Position numbers and translations under genes: made by a program. From NCBI RefSeq assembly GCF_021653975.1, contig NZ_JAJKFK010000008.1, forward strand, positions 1-64,000: a stretch of DNA of 64,000 nt, read 5' to 3'. Source of the stretch: Amycolatopsis sp. GM8. GTDB lineage: Bacteria; Actinomycetota; Actinomycetes; Mycobacteriales; Pseudonocardiaceae. Every line of letters begins with the position of its first letter. Within the stretch, counting starts at the first letter, position 1. Shown here piece by piece: positions 56,231-64,000 of the stretch. The notes under the pieces are model-generated. The model made no database searches. It had not been told where the DNA came from and saw only the letters and a list, made by a program, of their open reading frames with translations.

Positions 56231-56554
56231 TCACGCGTCGAGCGTCTTCTCGAGCCACCGCGAAATCTCCGGCGTGACCTGGTCCGCGATGTCCGCTTGG
56301 TCGGGATGCTTGCGCAGGAACGCCGAAACCAGCGGGCAGACCGCTACGACACGCTGGCCGTTCGCCCGGACATCGGCGAGGGCCTCGGTGACGAGCACCG
56401 TGCTCAGCCCGCGGCCGCCGAACTCGCCGGCGATCTCGGTGTGGTACATGACCCGCTGCTCGCCGTGGCCGGCATACAGGGCGAATCCGGCGAGCTTGCC
56501 GTCCACGCTGATCTCGTACCGGTTCTTCTCGTCGTTGCGGCGGACCTCGGTCAT
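56231..56554 (-). CDS. GNAT-like N-acetyltransferase (YjdJ type)
   Basis: A 107-residue protein with the short GNAT fold of the PF14542 family: YEISVDGKLAGFALYAG, HTEIAGEFGGRGLSTVLVTE (acetyl-CoA loop) and VVAVCPLVSAFLRKHP. The ATG overlaps the stop of the gene upstream (ATGA). Substrate unknown. Confidence 0.88.
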   Translation of the reverse strand: MTEVRRNDEKNRYEISVDGKLAGFALYAGHGEQRVMYHTEIAGEFGGRGLSTVLVTEALADVRANGQRVVAVCPLVSAFLRKHPDQADIADQVTPEISRWLEKTLDA

Positions 56555-57513
56555 CGGTGGCCTTCCGTGGGGTTGCGGCGTGGGGTGAGGCGGATGTTGG
56601 GCAGCGCCGGTGCGGGCAGCCGGGCGCCGGGATAGCCCTCGACCCGGCCGAACTGGCCGGCCTCGGCCTGCCAGGCTTCGCGGAACGCGACGATCTCGTC
56701 GTGGTCGCGGCCCACAAAGTTCCACCACATCACGATCTCTTCGGTGAACGGGGTGCCGCCCAGCACGAGCAGCCGCGCCGGCTCGGCCCCGGTGTTCGCC
56801 AGTTCGAGCCGGCTCGCGCCGGGCGCGACGTACGCCATGTCGCCCATGTTCAGCGGGGTGCCCGCGACCGCGAGTGAGCCGATGTCTTGCAGCACCCCGT
56901 GTTCGAACGCCGGATCGATGGCGAGCACCAGCTGCGACCCCGGCTCCAGCACGAGTTCGGCGCCCAGCAGGGGAGTGAACGCCGGCACCGGCGAGGTGTC
57001 GCCGGCCAGGCTGCCGAGGAAGACCCGCGCGGACGCGCCGGGCAGCTCCCGCCGCGGCGGGGCGTAGTGGTGGAAGTCGCGGGCGGTGTGCCGGTGTTCG
57101 TCCGGCAGCGCGATCCACAGCTGAACCCCGTGCAGCACAGCGGTTTCCGGGGTCGAGACCTCCGAATGCGCGATCCCGTGCCCGCTGGTCATCAGGTTCA
57201 GCTCGCCGGGCCGGATCATGGCGTGCGTGCCGAGACTGTCGCGGTGCTCGACCTCGCCGCTGAACAGCCAGCTCGCCGTCTGCAGCCCGGTGTGCGGATG
57301 CGGCGCGACATCCATCGCGGTGCTCGACGGCCCGTAGTGATCGGCGAAGCACCACGCGCCGACGAGTGACCGCGCCCGCTGCGGGAGGGTGCGGCGGACC
57401 CGGATCGCGCGCGGGCCGCCGAGCGGGACGTCCCGGGCCGACAGCACGGTGACCCCGGTGCCGGGCTCGTCCTGGCAGACCAGCTCGGGCGGCGCCTGTT
57501 CGAGATTGCTCAC
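56551..57513 (-). CDS. Pirin family protein
   Basis: A 320-residue pirin, distinct from that at 51569. The metal site is APHPHTGLQTASWLFSGEVEH with RDSLG, followed by HSEVSTPET; the Pirin_C domain is at the C terminus (TPFTEEIVMWWNFVGRDHDE). It is coupled to the GNAT gene by a four-base overlap. Confidence 0.92.
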   Translation of the reverse strand: MSNLEQAPPELVCQDEPGTGVTVLSARDVPLGGPRAIRVRRTLPQRARSLVGAWCFADHYGPSSTAMDVAPHPHTGLQTASWLFSGEVEHRDSLGTHAMIRPGELNLMTSGHGIAHSEVSTPETAVLHGVQLWIALPDEHRHTARDFHHYAPPRRELPGASARVFLGSLAGDTSPVPAFTPLLGAELVLEPGSQLVLAIDPAFEHGVLQDIGSLAVAGTPLNMGDMAYVAPGASRLELANTGAEPARLLVLGGTPFTEEIVMWWNFVGRDHDEIVAFREAWQAEAGQFGRVEGYPGARLPAPALPNIRLTPRRNPTEGHR

Positions 57514-57529
57514 CGCGCCATTGTGCCTG

Positions 57530-58051
57530 TCACTCCGCGAGTTCGTGCAGCACGACGAGTCCGCCGTGTGCGGGCTGGTCCCGGCGCTCGTCGTCGGTGG
57601 CGAGGTAGTCGTCCAGCACGGCCTGGATGCGCCGGCCCAGCTCGGCCGCGTCCTCGGCGGACAGGTGCAGCGCGAACCGCGCGAAGGTCTTCACCGACGC
57701 CGGGCCGGCGGCCCGCAGCTCCTCGCCGAACGCGTCGACCGGGGCGAACGCCGCCTCCGCGCCGGTGCCGGGCGGATCGTCCAGCCACCACGAGCGGGCC
57801 CTTGCCCGGTAAGGCTTTTCGAGCGCGCCGCTGTCGCCGGTGCGGACCGGTGCGGGCTCGAGCAGGCCCGCGTCCGCGAGCTGCCGCACGTGGTAGAGCA
57901 CCGTGCCCGGATCACGGTCGAGCCGGTCGGCGAGCTGCTTGTTGGTCAGTTCGTGCTGCCAGCACAACCGCAGGATGCGCAGCCGCAGCGGGTGCGTCAG
58001 CGCCTTGGCCTCACGCTCGGTCGCTTCGCGGCGCGGCAGCTGATCTGTCAT
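57530..58051 (-). CDS. ArsR-type winged-helix regulator
   Basis: A 173-residue regulator with an ArsR-like winged helix at residues about 15-70 (ALTHPLRLRILRLCWQHELT, NKQLADRLDRDPGTVLYHVR) and a C-terminal domain. It is divergent from an MFS transporter, with a dyad between them, so it probably controls the transporter and itself. ATG at 58051; the frame is open to 58102. Confidence 0.9.
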   Translation of the reverse strand: MTDQLPRREATEREAKALTHPLRLRILRLCWQHELTNKQLADRLDRDPGTVLYHVRQLADAGLLEPAPVRTGDSGALEKPYRARARSWWLDDPPGTGAEAAFAPVDAFGEELRAAGPASVKTFARFALHLSAEDAAELGRRIQAVLDDYLATDDERRDQPAHGGLVVLHELAE

Positions 58052-58066
58052 GAGCTGATATGTTAG

Positions 58067-58088
58067 TCGATGGACTTTTCTCCATCGA
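58067..58088. promoter_or_regulatory. Dyad between the ArsR regulator and MFS transporter
   Basis: TCGATGGA (58067-58074) and TCCATCGA (58081-58088) are perfect 8-bp inverted arms around CTTTTC, in the 55-base divergent gap. This is the most likely operator of the regulator. Confidence 0.55.
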
Positions 58089-58106
58089 TGTGAAACTCTC
58101 AATCTG

Positions 58107-59255
58107 GTGGACTACTGGCGGCTCTGGACGTCGTCGGCGAGCTCGAATCTCGCCGACGGGGTGCTGAAGGTCGCCCTGCCGCTGGCGGCGCTGGGTCTCA
58201 CCCGCTCGCCGTCGCTGATCGCCGGCCTGGCGTTCGCGTTCACGGTGCCGTGGCTGCTGTTCGCGCTCCCGGCGGGCGTCCTCGCCGACCGGTACGACCG
58301 CCGCAAACTGATGCTCGCCGCGAACCTCGCCCGGGCGGCGCTGCTCGGCGTGCTCGTCGTCGCGGTGACGGCCGGCGCCGGGTCGATCGCGTTCCTCTAT
58401 GTCGTCGCGTTCGCCGTCGGGACGGCCGAGACGGTGCACGACACGGCGGCGCAGTCGATCGTGCCGCAACTGGTGCCGCGCGAGCGGCTGCCGAAGGCCA
58501 ACGGCCGGCTGTACGCGGCCGAGCTGACCGCGAACGAGCTGGCCGGCCCGCCGCTCGCCGGGTTCCTGGTCGCGGCGGGCGTGACGATCGCGCTCGTGAC
58601 CCCCGGCGCGCTGTGGATCTTTGCCGTCGCCGCGCTGGCGCTCGTGCGCGGCTCGTTCCGGGTGAAGGTGCCGCCCGCGACGATCCGCGCGGACATCGCC
58701 GAGGGCGTGCGTTTCCTCGCCCGGGACCGGGTGCTGCGCTCGTTCACGGTCGTGGTCGGCGTGTTCAACTTCGCCAGCAGCGCGAGCCAGGCGATCCTGG
58801 TGCTGTACGCGGTCGGCCCGATGCGCCTGAGCGAGCAGGGCTACGGCTGGCTGCTGAGCACCTTCGCGGCCGGCAGCCTCGCCGGTTCGTTCCTCGCGGG
58901 ACGGGCCGGCCCGCGCGCCTTGCCGGTGTCGCTGGCCTTCGGCGCGATCGCGGTCGGAATCCCCGCCCTGACAACGAATCCCTACGTCGCCGGAGCGGGG
59001 TTCTTCCTCGGTGGTGCCGGGCTGATCGTCGCGAACGTGCTGACCGTCTCATTGCGACAGAGCCTGACGCCGGCCCATCTGCTCGGCCGGGTCAACAGCT
59101 CGCACCGGCTGGTCGCCTTCGGCACGAAACCGCTCGGCGCCCTCGCGGGCGGTGTCCTGGCGCAGTTCCTGGGGCTGCGCCCGGTGTTCGCGGTGATGGG
59201 CCTGCTCGCGCTGGCGGTCATCCCGGTCGTGGTCAGAGCACCTTGTCCAGAGTGA
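58107..59255 (+). CDS. MFS transporter
   Basis: A 382-residue transporter with about 11-12 helices. The MFS loop motif is ADRYDRRKLMLAANL; AETVHDTAAQSIVPQLVP and LPKANGRLYAAELTANELAG are typical of the EntS/MefA-like efflux branch. GTG start. Its last 23 bases overlap the convergent molybdoenzyme gene. Confidence 0.92.
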   Translation: MDYWRLWTSSASSNLADGVLKVALPLAALGLTRSPSLIAGLAFAFTVPWLLFALPAGVLADRYDRRKLMLAANLARAALLGVLVVAVTAGAGSIAFLYVVAFAVGTAETVHDTAAQSIVPQLVPRERLPKANGRLYAAELTANELAGPPLAGFLVAAGVTIALVTPGALWIFAVAALALVRGSFRVKVPPATIRADIAEGVRFLARDRVLRSFTVVVGVFNFASSASQAILVLYAVGPMRLSEQGYGWLLSTFAAGSLAGSFLAGRAGPRALPVSLAFGAIAVGIPALTTNPYVAGAGFFLGGAGLIVANVLTVSLRQSLTPAHLLGRVNSSHRLVAFGTKPLGALAGGVLAQFLGLRPVFAVMGLLALAVIPVVVRAPCPE

Positions 59256-61413
59256 TCGGCAGCTCGCGGACCCGGTTGCCCGTCGCGTGGTGGATCGCGT
59301 TCGCGACCGCCGCGGCGACGCCGGTGATGCCGAGTTCGCCCGCGCCGAGCAGGCCCAGCGGCATCGTGGGATCGGGATCGTCCAAAAAGGATACGTCGAT
59401 CGGCGGGATGTCCGCGTGCACGGGCACGTGGTACTCGGCCAGGCTGGGGTTCATGATCCGCCCGGTGCGCGGGTCGATGAGCGTCTCCTCGGACAATGCC
59501 ATCCCGAGGCCCATCACGATCCCGCCGCGCAGCTGGCTGCTCGCCATCTTGTGGTTGATCACGGTGCCGATGTCGAACACGCCGAGCCAGCGTGAAACGC
59601 GGATCTCGCCCGTGTCGCGGTCCACCCGGACCTCGCAGAACTGCACCCCGGCCGCGGCCTTCACCCAGCGCCGCTGTTCGAGCAGGAAGTTCGTCATGAA
59701 CCGCGCCTGCCCGGCGATGCGGCCGAACCGGGTGTCGGACCCGACCGCGGCCTCGATGTGAGGCACGTTCGCGCGGCGGAGAATGTCTTCGTACCCTTCG
59801 CCGCCTGTTCGCTTCGCGAGCGCCTGTACCGAATGTTTGACCTTCTCACAGGCTTCCAGCAGGCTGTTGGCGATGCTCGCGGTCTGCATGGACCCGCCCG
59901 CGCCCGGTGACATCGGCAGCTCGGAATCGCCGTACTCGACCCGTACCGCCTCGAACGGCACGCCGAGCGCGTCGGCCGCGATCTGCGCCTGCGCGGTCGC
60001 CCCGCCCATGCCCATCTCCTGGAACCCGCAGCGCACCAGCACGGTCCCGTCCGCCGACAGCCGTACCGTGACGTTCGCGGCGAACCGGTTGGCGGGGTGA
60101 TACGCCGACGCGACACCCATGCCGACCAGCCAGCGCCCGTCACGCATCGAGCCCGGTTCCGGGGTGCGCTCGTGCCAGCCGAACTTCTCGGCACCCAGCG
60201 TGTACGCCTCGCGCAGCATCCGGTGCGCGAACTTCTTGCCGTCCATGGGGTTCACGGCCGGTTCGTTGCGCATCCGCAGCGCGATCGGGTCCATGCCCAA
60301 TTCGGCGGCCAGCTCGTCGATCGCGGCCTCGACCGCGAACGTGCCGATCGACTCGCCGGGTGCGCGCATGAACGTGTTCGGCAGCAGGTCCAGCTCGACG
60401 AGACTCTGCCGCACCAGGATGTGCTCGGCGTCGTAGAGATGCCGCGACTGGGACGTGATCTGCTCGGGCATGCCGCCGACCCGGCCGGTGCGGGCCACGC
60501 TCGCGTGGATCAGGGCACGCAGCTTGCCATCGCGGTCCGCGCCGAGCGCGACTCGCTGCGTCGACGCCGTCCGGCCGCCCACCGTGCGGTAGACACCTTC
60601 ACGGGTCAGCATCAGGCGCACCGGCCGGCCGGTCGCGCGGGCGGCGAGCGCGGCGAGCAGGGTGCCCGCCCAGACCGAGCCCTTGCCGCCGAAGCCGCCG
60701 CCGACGAACGGTGCCAGCACCCGCACATTGCCGGTGGGGACGGCGAACCGCACGGCCAGATGGGAACGAACCCAGTCGATGCTCTGGGTCGCGTCGTACA
60801 CGGTGAGGTGGTCGCCCTCCCACACCGCGGTGGTGCTGTGCGGTTCCAGGGCGTTGTGCGCGTGTGGTGGCGTGGTGAACCGCAGATCTACCGTGACGTC
60901 GGCCTCGGAAAGCGCTTTCTCCGCGTCGCCCTTCTTCTCCTCGCCGCGCATCAGCGGGTTGTTCGGCTGCACCTTCGCGTCCGGCTCCGCGGCCGCGAAG
61001 TCCACTGTGGACTCCATCGCAGCGTACTCGGTGCGGATCAGCGACGCCGCCTCCTTCGCCGACGCGGAGGTTTCCGCGACCACGACGGCGATCGGCTGGC
61101 CGTCGAAGTGCACCTCATCGGTCTGCAGGTAGTTGACCTGCGTGCCGGACACCAGCGTGCTCAGGTTCAACATGCTGACCTTCGGCGCGGGCTTCACGGT
61201 GGGGGAGTTCTGGTGCGTGAGCACGGCGAGCACGCCCGGCACGGCGCGCGCGGCCGTGGTGTCGAGCGCCGTGATGCGCCCGCGGGCGATGTTCGCGTAC
61301 ACGAGGGCCGCGTGGGCGAGGCCCGGAAGGGCGTACTCGGCGGCGAAACGTGCCGCACCAGTGGTCTTGGCCTTGCCGTCGACCCGGTCGATCGGCGCTC
61401 CGACGACGGTCAT
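59233..61413 (-). CDS. Xanthine-dehydrogenase-family molybdopterin-binding subunit
   Basis: A 726-residue large subunit. [20 protein letters not shown] begins the a/b hammerhead domain, [12 protein letters not shown] is the molybdopterin loop, and the C-terminal GAGELGITG holds the catalytic Glu. The three-gene order iron-sulfur, FAD, molybdenum subunit resembles E. coli PaoABC aldehyde oxidoreductase. ATG overlaps the FAD-subunit stop (four bases). Confidence 0.92.
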   Translation of the reverse strand: MTVVGAPIDRVDGKAKTTGAARFAAEYALPGLAHAALVYANIARGRITALDTTAARAVPGVLAVLTHQNSPTVKPAPKVSMLNLSTLVSGTQVNYLQTDEVHFDGQPIAVVVAETSASAKEAASLIRTEYAAMESTVDFAAAEPDAKVQPNNPLMRGEEKKGDAEKALSEADVTVDLRFTTPPHAHNALEPHSTTAVWEGDHLTVYDATQSIDWVRSHLAVRFAVPTGNVRVLAPFVGGGFGGKGSVWAGTLLAALAARATGRPVRLMLTREGVYRTVGGRTASTQRVALGADRDGKLRALIHASVARTGRVGGMPEQITSQSRHLYDAEHILVRQSLVELDLLPNTFMRAPGESIGTFAVEAAIDELAAELGMDPIALRMRNEPAVNPMDGKKFAHRMLREAYTLGAEKFGWHERTPEPGSMRDGRWLVGMGVASAYHPANRFAANVTVRLSADGTVLVRCGFQEMGMGGATAQAQIAADALGVPFEAVRVEYGDSELPMSPGAGGSMQTASIANSLLEACEKVKHSVQALAKRTGGEGYEDILRRANVPHIEAAVGSDTRFGRIAGQARFMTNFLLEQRRWVKAAAGVQFCEVRVDRDTGEIRVSRWLGVFDIGTVINHKMASSQLRGGIVMGLGMALSEETLIDPRTGRIMNPSLAEYHVPVHADIPPIDVSFLDDPDPTMPLGLLGAGELGITGVAAAVANAIHHATGNRVRELPITLDKVL

Positions 61414-62399
61414 GCCGGGCTCCCTTCGGTGAGCTGCCGCAGCGTCGCGACGATCGTGCGCTGCGCGAGGCCGGTCTTGAAAGCGTTGTCAGGCAGCGTG
61501 ACGGCGGCCGCCAGCTCGGCGTCGGCCGCCTGCCGGAAGGAGTCCGCGGTGGCCGGTGTTCCGGTCAGCACGCGCTCGGCTTCCCTTGCCCGCCAAGGTT
61601 TCGTGCCCACTCCGCCCAGCGCGAGCCGGACCGTGCGGACGACGCCGTCCTCGACCTCGAGCGCGGCCGCGACCGAAACGAGCGCGAACGCGTACGACGC
61701 GCGGTCGCGGACCTTGCGGTAGCGGGAGTTCCGGGCGACCGGCACCGGCGGCAGCTCGACGGCGGTGATCAGCTCGTCGGCGGCGAGCACGGTCTCGACA
61801 TCCGGGGTTTCGCCGGGCAGGCAATGGAAATCGGCGATCGGGATCCGGCGGGTGCCACGGCTGCTCTCGACCTCGATCGTCGCGTCGAGCAGCGTCAAGG
61901 CGACCGCCATGTCGGATGGATGGGTGGCGACGCAGTGCTCGCTCGTGCCGAGAATCGCCGTGTTGCGGGCGAAACCGCCGAGCGCACCACAGCCGCTGCC
62001 GGGCACGCGCTTGTTGCACGGCGCCGCCTCGTCGTAGAAGTAGAGGCAGCGGGTGCGCTGCAACAGGTTCCCGCCGACGGTGGCCATGTTCCGCAGCTGC
62101 GCCGACGCGCCGTGCAGGATCGCCTGTGCCAGCACCGGATACCGGACCCGGATCACCCGGTGCGCCGCGAGATGGCTGTTGCGCACGAGGGCGCCGATCC
62201 GCACGCCGCCGTCCGGCAGCTCCTCGATCTCGGTCAGCGGCAGCCGCGAAATGTCCACAATGGTCTCGGGCTGCTCGATCCGCTCGCGCATGAGGTCGAC
62301 GAGGTTCGTGCCCCCGCCCAGGAACTTCGCGCCCTCGCTCGCGATCGCGGTCAGCGCCGACTCGACGTCCGGCGCGGAGACATAGGAGAACGACCTCAT
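61410..62399 (-). CDS. Xanthine-dehydrogenase-family FAD-binding subunit
   Basis: A 329-residue subunit. [12 protein letters not shown] binds [18 protein letters not shown] and [11 protein letters not shown] add cysteines in the position of the extra 4Fe-4S cluster of PaoB-type subunits, so a PaoABC-like aldehyde oxidoreductase is the best fit. ATG at 62399 with AGGAGG at spacing 8. A 15-bp direct repeat and about 100 bases separate it from the iron-sulfur gene. Confidence 0.92.
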   Translation of the reverse strand: MRSFSYVSAPDVESALTAIASEGAKFLGGGTNLVDLMRERIEQPETIVDISRLPLTEIEELPDGGVRIGALVRNSHLAAHRVIRVRYPVLAQAILHGASAQLRNMATVGGNLLQRTRCLYFYDEAAPCNKRVPGSGCGALGGFARNTAILGTSEHCVATHPSDMAVALTLLDATIEVESSRGTRRIPIADFHCLPGETPDVETVLAADELITAVELPPVPVARNSRYRKVRDRASYAFALVSVAAALEVEDGVVRTVRLALGGVGTKPWRAREAERVLTGTPATADSFRQAADAELAAAVTLPDNAFKTGLAQRTIVATLRQLTEGSPA

Positions 62400-62513
62400 C
62401 ACGCGACCTCCTGTGTCTTGCGTGGCCCGGGTGCGGGTGTCCCGCACGAGCACCGCCACACCCGGTCGGCCCGCATGATCGGGGCTTCGCCATTGTCGAT
62501 CACGCGACCTCCT
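62398..62513. repeat. 15-bp direct repeats flanking a 100-bp intergenic segment
   Basis: ATCACGCGACCTCCT occurs at 62398-62412 and again at 62499-62513, 101 bases apart. One copy is the ribosome site and start of the FAD subunit, the other the last codons and stop of the iron-sulfur subunit. In between lies an inverted repeat (GTGCGGG/CCCGCAC). This looks like insertion of about 100 bases at a former gene overlap, or a duplication. Confidence 0.65.
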
Positions 62514-62985
62514 TGATCGCCGAGACGATCCCGTTGTAGGCACCGCAGCGGCAGAGGTTCCCGCTCATCCGCTCGCGGATCTCTTCGTCGGACAGCTCCT
62601 CTTCGGCCGCCTCCAGGTCCTCGGTCGCCGCGCTCGGCGCGCCTTCCTTGTGCTCGGCGAGCATCCCGACGGCCGAACAGATCTGGCCCGAGGTGCAGTA
62701 CCCGCACTGCAGCCCGTCGGCGCGGACGAACGCCTCCTGCAGCGGGTGGTCGAGCCCTTCGATGGTGGTGATCTCGCGCCCCTCGTACTGCATCGCCAGC
62801 GCGAGGCACGAGTTGATGCGCTCGCCGTCGGCCAGCACCGTGCACGCGCCGCAGGCGCCCTGGTCGCAGCCCTTCTTGGTGCCGGTCAGGCCAAGGTGCT
62901 CGCGCAGCGCGTCGAGCAGGCTGACCTGCGGCTGGACGTCCAGTGTCTCGGCGGACCCGTTGATCCGCAGCGTTATCTCGGCCAT
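62500..62985 (-). CDS. Xanthine-dehydrogenase-family 2Fe-2S subunit
   Basis: A 161-residue iron-sulfur subunit. The plant-type cluster is in [12 protein letters not shown] and the second cluster in CGYCTSGQ and CRCGAY. First gene of the molybdoenzyme operon, 91 bases from the divergent TetR gene. No Tat signal is seen, so it is cytoplasmic, unlike E. coli PaoA. Confidence 0.94.
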   Translation of the reverse strand: MAEITLRINGSAETLDVQPQVSLLDALREHLGLTGTKKGCDQGACGACTVLADGERINSCLALAMQYEGREITTIEGLDHPLQEAFVRADGLQCGYCTSGQICSAVGMLAEHKEGAPSAATEDLEAAEEELSDEEIRERMSGNLCRCGAYNGIVSAIKEVA

Positions 62986-63076
62986 GTGTTCCCTCCTGTG
63001 TCCGCGAAGATAGCAGGACGGCGTTCACCTAACAAGTGGATGCTGTTCTCTAAACTCGCGTCGTAGAATGATCGGG

Positions 63077-63721
63077 ATGTCCCACAAGGCGTTTCTCCGG
63101 GCCCGGCGGCCGGAGCACAAGCAGCAGCGGCGCGAGGCGATCCTCGACGCCGCGCGCAAGCTCGCGCTCGAATCGGGGGTACGCACGGTGAGCCTCGGCG
63201 GCGTCGCGACCGCGGTGGGGCTGGTCAAATCCAACCTCGCCCGGTATTTCGCCACCCGGGAAGAGATCTTTCTCGAGCTGACGACGCTGGAATGGCGGGA
63301 CTGGGCCCACGCGGTCACCACGCGGCTCGACGCGGGTGACGACGTGATCGACGTGCTCGCCGAGACGCTGGCCGAGCGGCCGCTGTTCTGCGATCTGATG
63401 AGCCAGAGCGCGACGCATCTCGAACACAACGTCACGATCGAGGCCGCACGCAGCTTCAAGCTCGGGGTGCTCGGCGTGGTCGCGGATCTGGGCACGGCGA
63501 TCGCGCGGGTGGACCCGAAACTGACCGAGGCCGAGGCCAGGGATCTGGCGGCGGTGGCCAGCGGCCTGGCGGGGATGCTCTACCCGGCGGCGAACCCGCC
63601 GCCGGTGCTGGCCGAGCTGTACGCCTCGGACCCGGTGCTGGCCGCGGCGTGCATCCCGTTCGTGCCGACGATGAAGCGAGCGCTGGCCGCCTTCGCCGCC
63701 GGGCTGCCGACGCTGCGCTGA
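63077..63721 (+). CDS. TetR-family regulator of the molybdoenzyme operon
   Basis: A 214-residue TetR protein: HTH in RREAILDAARKLALESGVRT and ATAVGLVKSNLARYFATREE, with the usual C-terminal ligand domain. Divergent from the molybdoenzyme operon, so a likely repressor. The ATG at 63077 follows a TAGAAT box (63064-63069) by seven bases, which would suit a leaderless transcript; an ATG at 63068 is in frame. Confidence 0.9.
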   Translation: MSHKAFLRARRPEHKQQRREAILDAARKLALESGVRTVSLGGVATAVGLVKSNLARYFATREEIFLELTTLEWRDWAHAVTTRLDAGDDVIDVLAETLAERPLFCDLMSQSATHLEHNVTIEAARSFKLGVLGVVADLGTAIARVDPKLTEAEARDLAAVASGLAGMLYPAANPPPVLAELYASDPVLAAACIPFVPTMKRALAAFAAGLPTLR

Positions 63722-63725
63722 CGGG

Positions 63726-64000
63726 TCAGGCGCCGGTGAGCAGCATCGCGCCGATCGTGACCATGGTCGCGGCGACCAGCCCGTCGAGCACCCGCCACGA
63801 CGCCGGGCGCGCGAAGAACCCGGTGAGCAGGCGCGCGCCGAAGCCGAGCGCGGCGAACCAGCACAGACTCGCCAGTACGGCACCGAGCGCGAACTCCCAG
63901 CGCAGCGTGCCGTGCGTGGCCGCGACGGAACCGAGCAACAGCACGGTGTCGAGGTAGACGTGCGGGTTGAGCCAGGTCATCGTCAGGCAGGTGAGCGCGG
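63726..64000 (-). CDS. LysE/ArgO-family amino-acid exporter (3' part)
   Basis: The last 90 or so residues of a LysE-type exporter, open to the window end; the start lies beyond 64000. The family motif [16 protein letters not shown] is near the cut, followed by three membrane helices. It is convergent with the TetR gene (four bases apart). Substrate (Lys, Arg or other) cannot be told. Confidence 0.88.
   Translation of the reverse strand, partial: ALTCLTMTWLNPHVYLDTVLLLGSVAATHGTLRWEFALGAVLASLCWFAALGFGARLLTGFFARPASWRVLDGLVAATMVTIGAMLLTGA

Overview
The window is a high-GC actinobacterial chromosome segment, most probably from a Pseudonocardiales member (Amycolatopsis-like). Evidence: very G/C-rich third codon positions, many GTG starts, frequent 4-base GTGA/ATGA overlaps, an F420-type oxidoreductase, and gene order from about 0.2 to 29 kb that follows the block known from Mycobacterium tuberculosis as Rv1691-Rv1713 (TPR protein, HAD phosphatase, small protein, tlyA, nadK, recN, steA, steB/mctB, pyrG, NUDIX, xerD, parA, scpA, scpB, rluB, cmk, der). 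The taxonomic placement is inference from layout and composition, not from a search.

Region 1 (1-29.1 kb): core genome. It opens with a 5S rRNA gene and its terminator. A run of genome-maintenance, rRNA-modification and nucleotide genes follows. Compared with the mycobacterial order, extra genes are inserted: a SnoaL-like protein, a 1026-residue fusion of an EndoQ-type PHP nuclease domain to a UvrD-like helicase, an LLM oxidoreductase and aroA (between steB and pyrG); recQ and a KhtU/KhtT-like cation:proton antiporter pair (between rluB and cmk); and an acyltransferase between cmk and der. The ParA-ScpA-ScpB group contains a small ribbon-helix-helix-like protein directly after ParA.

Region 2 (29.1-34.8 kb): a Pls/PosA-type membrane-bound non-ribosomal peptide synthetase, the architecture used to make cationic amino-acid homopolymers, translationally coupled to an M1 metallopeptidase.

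Region 3 (34.8-46.1 kb): a complete NAD-dependent molybdenum formate dehydrogenase operon (fdsG-B-A-D order), a uronate-dehydrogenase-like gene with an IclR regulator, an unrecognised protein full of in-frame repeats, a ketoglutarate-semialdehyde-type dehydrogenase, and a sulfite-oxidase-like/ferredoxin-reductase pair.

Region 4 (46.1-64 kb): accessory genes. These include a DUF433-type antitoxin with a frameshifted PIN-like toxin, a DrrAB-like drug exporter with a TetR regulator, a PoxB-type oxidase, two pirins, an alpha-methylacyl-CoA racemase/thioesterase pair, a VanX-like dipeptidase, an ArsR/MFS pair, a three-subunit xanthine-dehydrogenase-family molybdoenzyme with a TetR regulator, and the C-terminal part of a LysE-type exporter cut by the window end.

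Short tandem repeats recur through the window: a 39-bp coding repeat at 0.67-1.14 kb; a dispersed 21-bp unit at 17.7, 30.9 (inside the synthetase gene) and 34.7 kb (forming the 3' end of fdsD); and three adjacent arrays of 15, 18 and 28 bp at 42.3-43.3 kb. The most promising candidates for new biology are the nuclease-helicase fusion, the peptide synthetase/peptidase pair and the repeat families.
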